From the NCBI GenBank assembly GCA_016776635.1, contig JADHSZ010000001.1, positions 1 to 35,063 of the forward strand: 35,063 bases of DNA, given 5' to 3'. The notes below the pieces were generated by a model that searched no databases, was not told the origin of the DNA, and saw only the letters and a program-made list of their open reading frames with translations. This document shows, one piece after another, positions 33,635-35,063 of this stretch (positions within the stretch are counted from its first letter, which is position 1; every line of letters starts with the position of its first letter). The translations under genes and the position numbers were made by a program. The stretch comes from Alphaproteobacteria bacterium (lineage in GTDB: Bacteria; Pseudomonadota; Alphaproteobacteria; UBA11136).

Positions 33635-34276
33635 ATGTCCATAGATGACACCAAGCGCGAGGCGCGGGCACAAGCGCTTGAATCCCGCAGCCGCGCCCAT
33701 GAGGCGGCGCTGGCCAACCCGGCGCAAGACACGGGCCAGGCATTGCTGGGGCATTTCCTTGATGCCCTGACGCCTTCTCTGGGGATGGCCATCTCCGGTT
33801 ACTGGCCGGTGCGTGGCGAGACAGACGTCATGCCGCTGCTTTCCCATTTGCACCGGCAAGGCCATCCCTGTGGCCTGCCCGTGATGGTGGGGCGGGAAAA
33901 ACCGCTTTTATTTAGGCAATGGCATCCCGGACTGGAGATGAAAGAGGCCGGCTTCGCCATACCCGTGCCGGATGAGGACGCGCCGGAACTGGTGCCGGAT
34001 TTGCTTTTGGTGCCGTTGCTGGCTTTCGACGGAGAAGGCTATCGTCTGGGCTATGGCGGCGGTTATTACGACCGTACCCTGGCCGCTCTGAGAGCAGTCA
34101 ATAGCCGAGAACCCATGGCCGTTGGCGTTGCTTATGCGGCGCAGCAATGTGACCATGTGCCCCGCCACGACGGGGATCAGCCTCTTGATATGGTGGTGAC
34201 GGAACGCGGTGTGGTGCGCCCCCGGGAACGCGTAGGGGGAGCGCGTACGGAGATGCCGCGAGGAGAAAATCCATGA
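33635..34276 (+). CDS. ygfA: 5-formyltetrahydrofolate cyclo-ligase
   Basis: 213 residues from ATG 33635 (MSIDDTKREARAQALESRSR); an open frame reaches back to 33509 through the 6S RNA and is not coding. The substrate loop LAFDGEGYRLGYGGGYYDRT is the family signature, and PLLFRQWHPGLEMKEAGFAI the central part. It converts 5-formyl-THF to 5,10-methenyl-THF using ATP. The stop overlaps the next start as ATGA. Confidence 0.94.
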   Translation: MSIDDTKREARAQALESRSRAHEAALANPAQDTGQALLGHFLDALTPSLGMAISGYWPVRGETDVMPLLSHLHRQGHPCGLPVMVGREKPLLFRQWHPGLEMKEAGFAIPVPDEDAPELVPDLLLVPLLAFDGEGYRLGYGGGYYDRTLAALRAVNSREPMAVGVAYAAQQCDHVPRHDGDQPLDMVVTERGVVRPRERVGGARTEMPRGENP

Positions 34277-35063
34277 AAATTCTTTGTTGCGGCGATGTGG
34301 CGGGCCGTTCGGGCCGCACCGTGGTATGCGAACATCTGCCGCGGCTGCGTTCTGATCTGGGCCTTGATTTCGTTGTTGTCAACGGCGAGAACGCGGCGCG
34401 GGGATTCGGGATCACCGAAAAGATATGCAAACAACTCTACGAAGCCGGAGTCGACGCCATCACCACCGGCAACCATGTCTGGGACCAGCGCGAGATCATC
34501 TCCTATATTAATGGCGATCCCCGTCTGTTGCGGCCTCACAATTACCCGCAGGGCACGCCCGGCCGCGGCTCAGCCGTGTTTACCCTTGGCGACGGGCGCA
34601 AGGTGCTTCTTCTCCACCTCATGACGCGGCTCTTCATGGACGCGCTGGACGATCCGTTTGCCTGCGTGCAAGCCGAACTGGCCAAATACCGGCTGGGAAA
34701 GTCGGTGGACGCAATTTTGATGGATATACACGGTGAAGCCACGTCGGAGAAAACGGCTATGGGGAATTTCCTCGATGGCCGGGCATCGGTGGTTTTCGGC
34801 ACTCATTCCCACGTTCCCACCTCGGATACCCGGATTCTTCCCGGTGGCACCGCCTATCAGACGGATCTCGGCATGTGCGGCGATTATGATTCGGTTATCG
34901 GCATGAAGAAGGAAGCGGCCATCGCCCGGTTTGTCAAAAAGGTACCCGGTGAGCGGCTGACCCCGGCGGAAGGCGAGGCCACATTATGCGCGATTTACGT
35001 GGAACTGGACGATAAAACGGGACTCGCCACGGGGATAGAGCCAATACGGCTGGGCGGCTGTCT
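34273..35063 (+). CDS. ymdB: YmdB-family metallophosphoesterase (partial, 3' cut by window)
   Basis: The first 263 codons are inside the window, with no stop. The two-metal phosphoesterase residues are present: MKILCCGDVAGRSG (D8), FVVVNGENAARGFGI (E39, N40), TTGNHVWDQREI (N67, H68), MDIHGEATSEK and VVFGTHSHVPTSD. YmdB-type enzymes hydrolyse 2',3'-cyclic nucleotides and affect RNA turnover. The ATGA overlap with ygfA indicates translational coupling, a pairing common in alphaproteobacteria. Confidence 0.9.
   Translation, partial: MKILCCGDVAGRSGRTVVCEHLPRLRSDLGLDFVVVNGENAARGFGITEKICKQLYEAGVDAITTGNHVWDQREIISYINGDPRLLRPHNYPQGTPGRGSAVFTLGDGRKVLLLHLMTRLFMDALDDPFACVQAELAKYRLGKSVDAILMDIHGEATSEKTAMGNFLDGRASVVFGTHSHVPTSDTRILPGGTAYQTDLGMCGDYDSVIGMKKEAAIARFVKKVPGERLTPAEGEATLCAIYVELDDKTGLATGIEPIRLGGC

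Overview
The window reads as a chromosomal segment of an alphaproteobacterium, most likely of the Rhodospirillales type. The pointers are a split three-subunit transhydrogenase (pntAA-pntAB-pntB) with Rhodospirillum-like subunit lengths, a DUF1013/TrcR cell-cycle regulator, a COQ9-family protein, small DUF1192 and DUF465 proteins, and a zapA / 6S RNA / ygfA / ymdB cluster. Most of it is GC-rich housekeeping DNA with few mobile signatures. There is no recognisable tRNA, rRNA, CRISPR array or intact insertion sequence.

Layout. 1-1916: the start of an unidentified minus-strand gene, then the M3 oligoendopeptidase pepF. 2115-6482: a very large soluble PAS/GAF hybrid histidine kinase broken by one in-frame TAG at 4788-4790. 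It is flanked downstream by a diverged second copy of the pepF 3' end. 6600-7360: three tandem minus-strand genes of 45-46 codons that look like ribosomally made peptide (RiPP) precursors, with near-identical leaders and divergent three-cysteine cores, plus repeated terminators and a repeated promoter-like box. 7849-10843: the pnt operon behind a 537-bp non-coding leader. 11049-12380: a visibly AT-richer islet with a HEPN-like gene and an HNH-like gene. 12509-18611: rpsU (apparently starting at ATC), def, a COQ9 gene, purE, two DUF465 genes, trcR, a quinone oxidoreductase and a DUF1192 gene. A possible small RNA and a 268-bp element with 34-bp terminal inverted repeats follow, the element abutting the rpmE stop codon. 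18612-21297: rpmE, cyaY and an ABC exporter.

21306-27886 is a minus-strand block, probably one or two operons: epmB-efp-suhB, then an OmpA-like protein, a MotA/ExbB-like channel and a MotB-like peptidoglycan-binding protein. epmA is divergent from epmB, so EF-P and both enzymes that make and attach beta-lysine lie together. 29025-30509 holds a hypothetical gene, a cyclic-nucleotide-binding protein and thiE. 30650-31558 is an orphan membrane-fusion adaptor and 31589-32596 is gap. 32856-35063 runs DUF4164-like, zapA, 6S RNA, ygfA and ymdB, which is cut by the window edge.

The best candidate for something undescribed is the precursor-peptide trio at 6687-7311. Its leader resembles double-glycine / Nif11-type leaders, the cores keep a Q-x-C start and an S-P-A end, and no modifying enzyme or C39 transporter is in the window. 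Other points worth checking are the nonsense codon and duplicated pepF tail around the kinase, the ATC start of rpsU, the inverted-repeat element at rpmE, and the KamA-like form of EpmB. Family assignments rest on motif and length recognition by eye; no database search was run.
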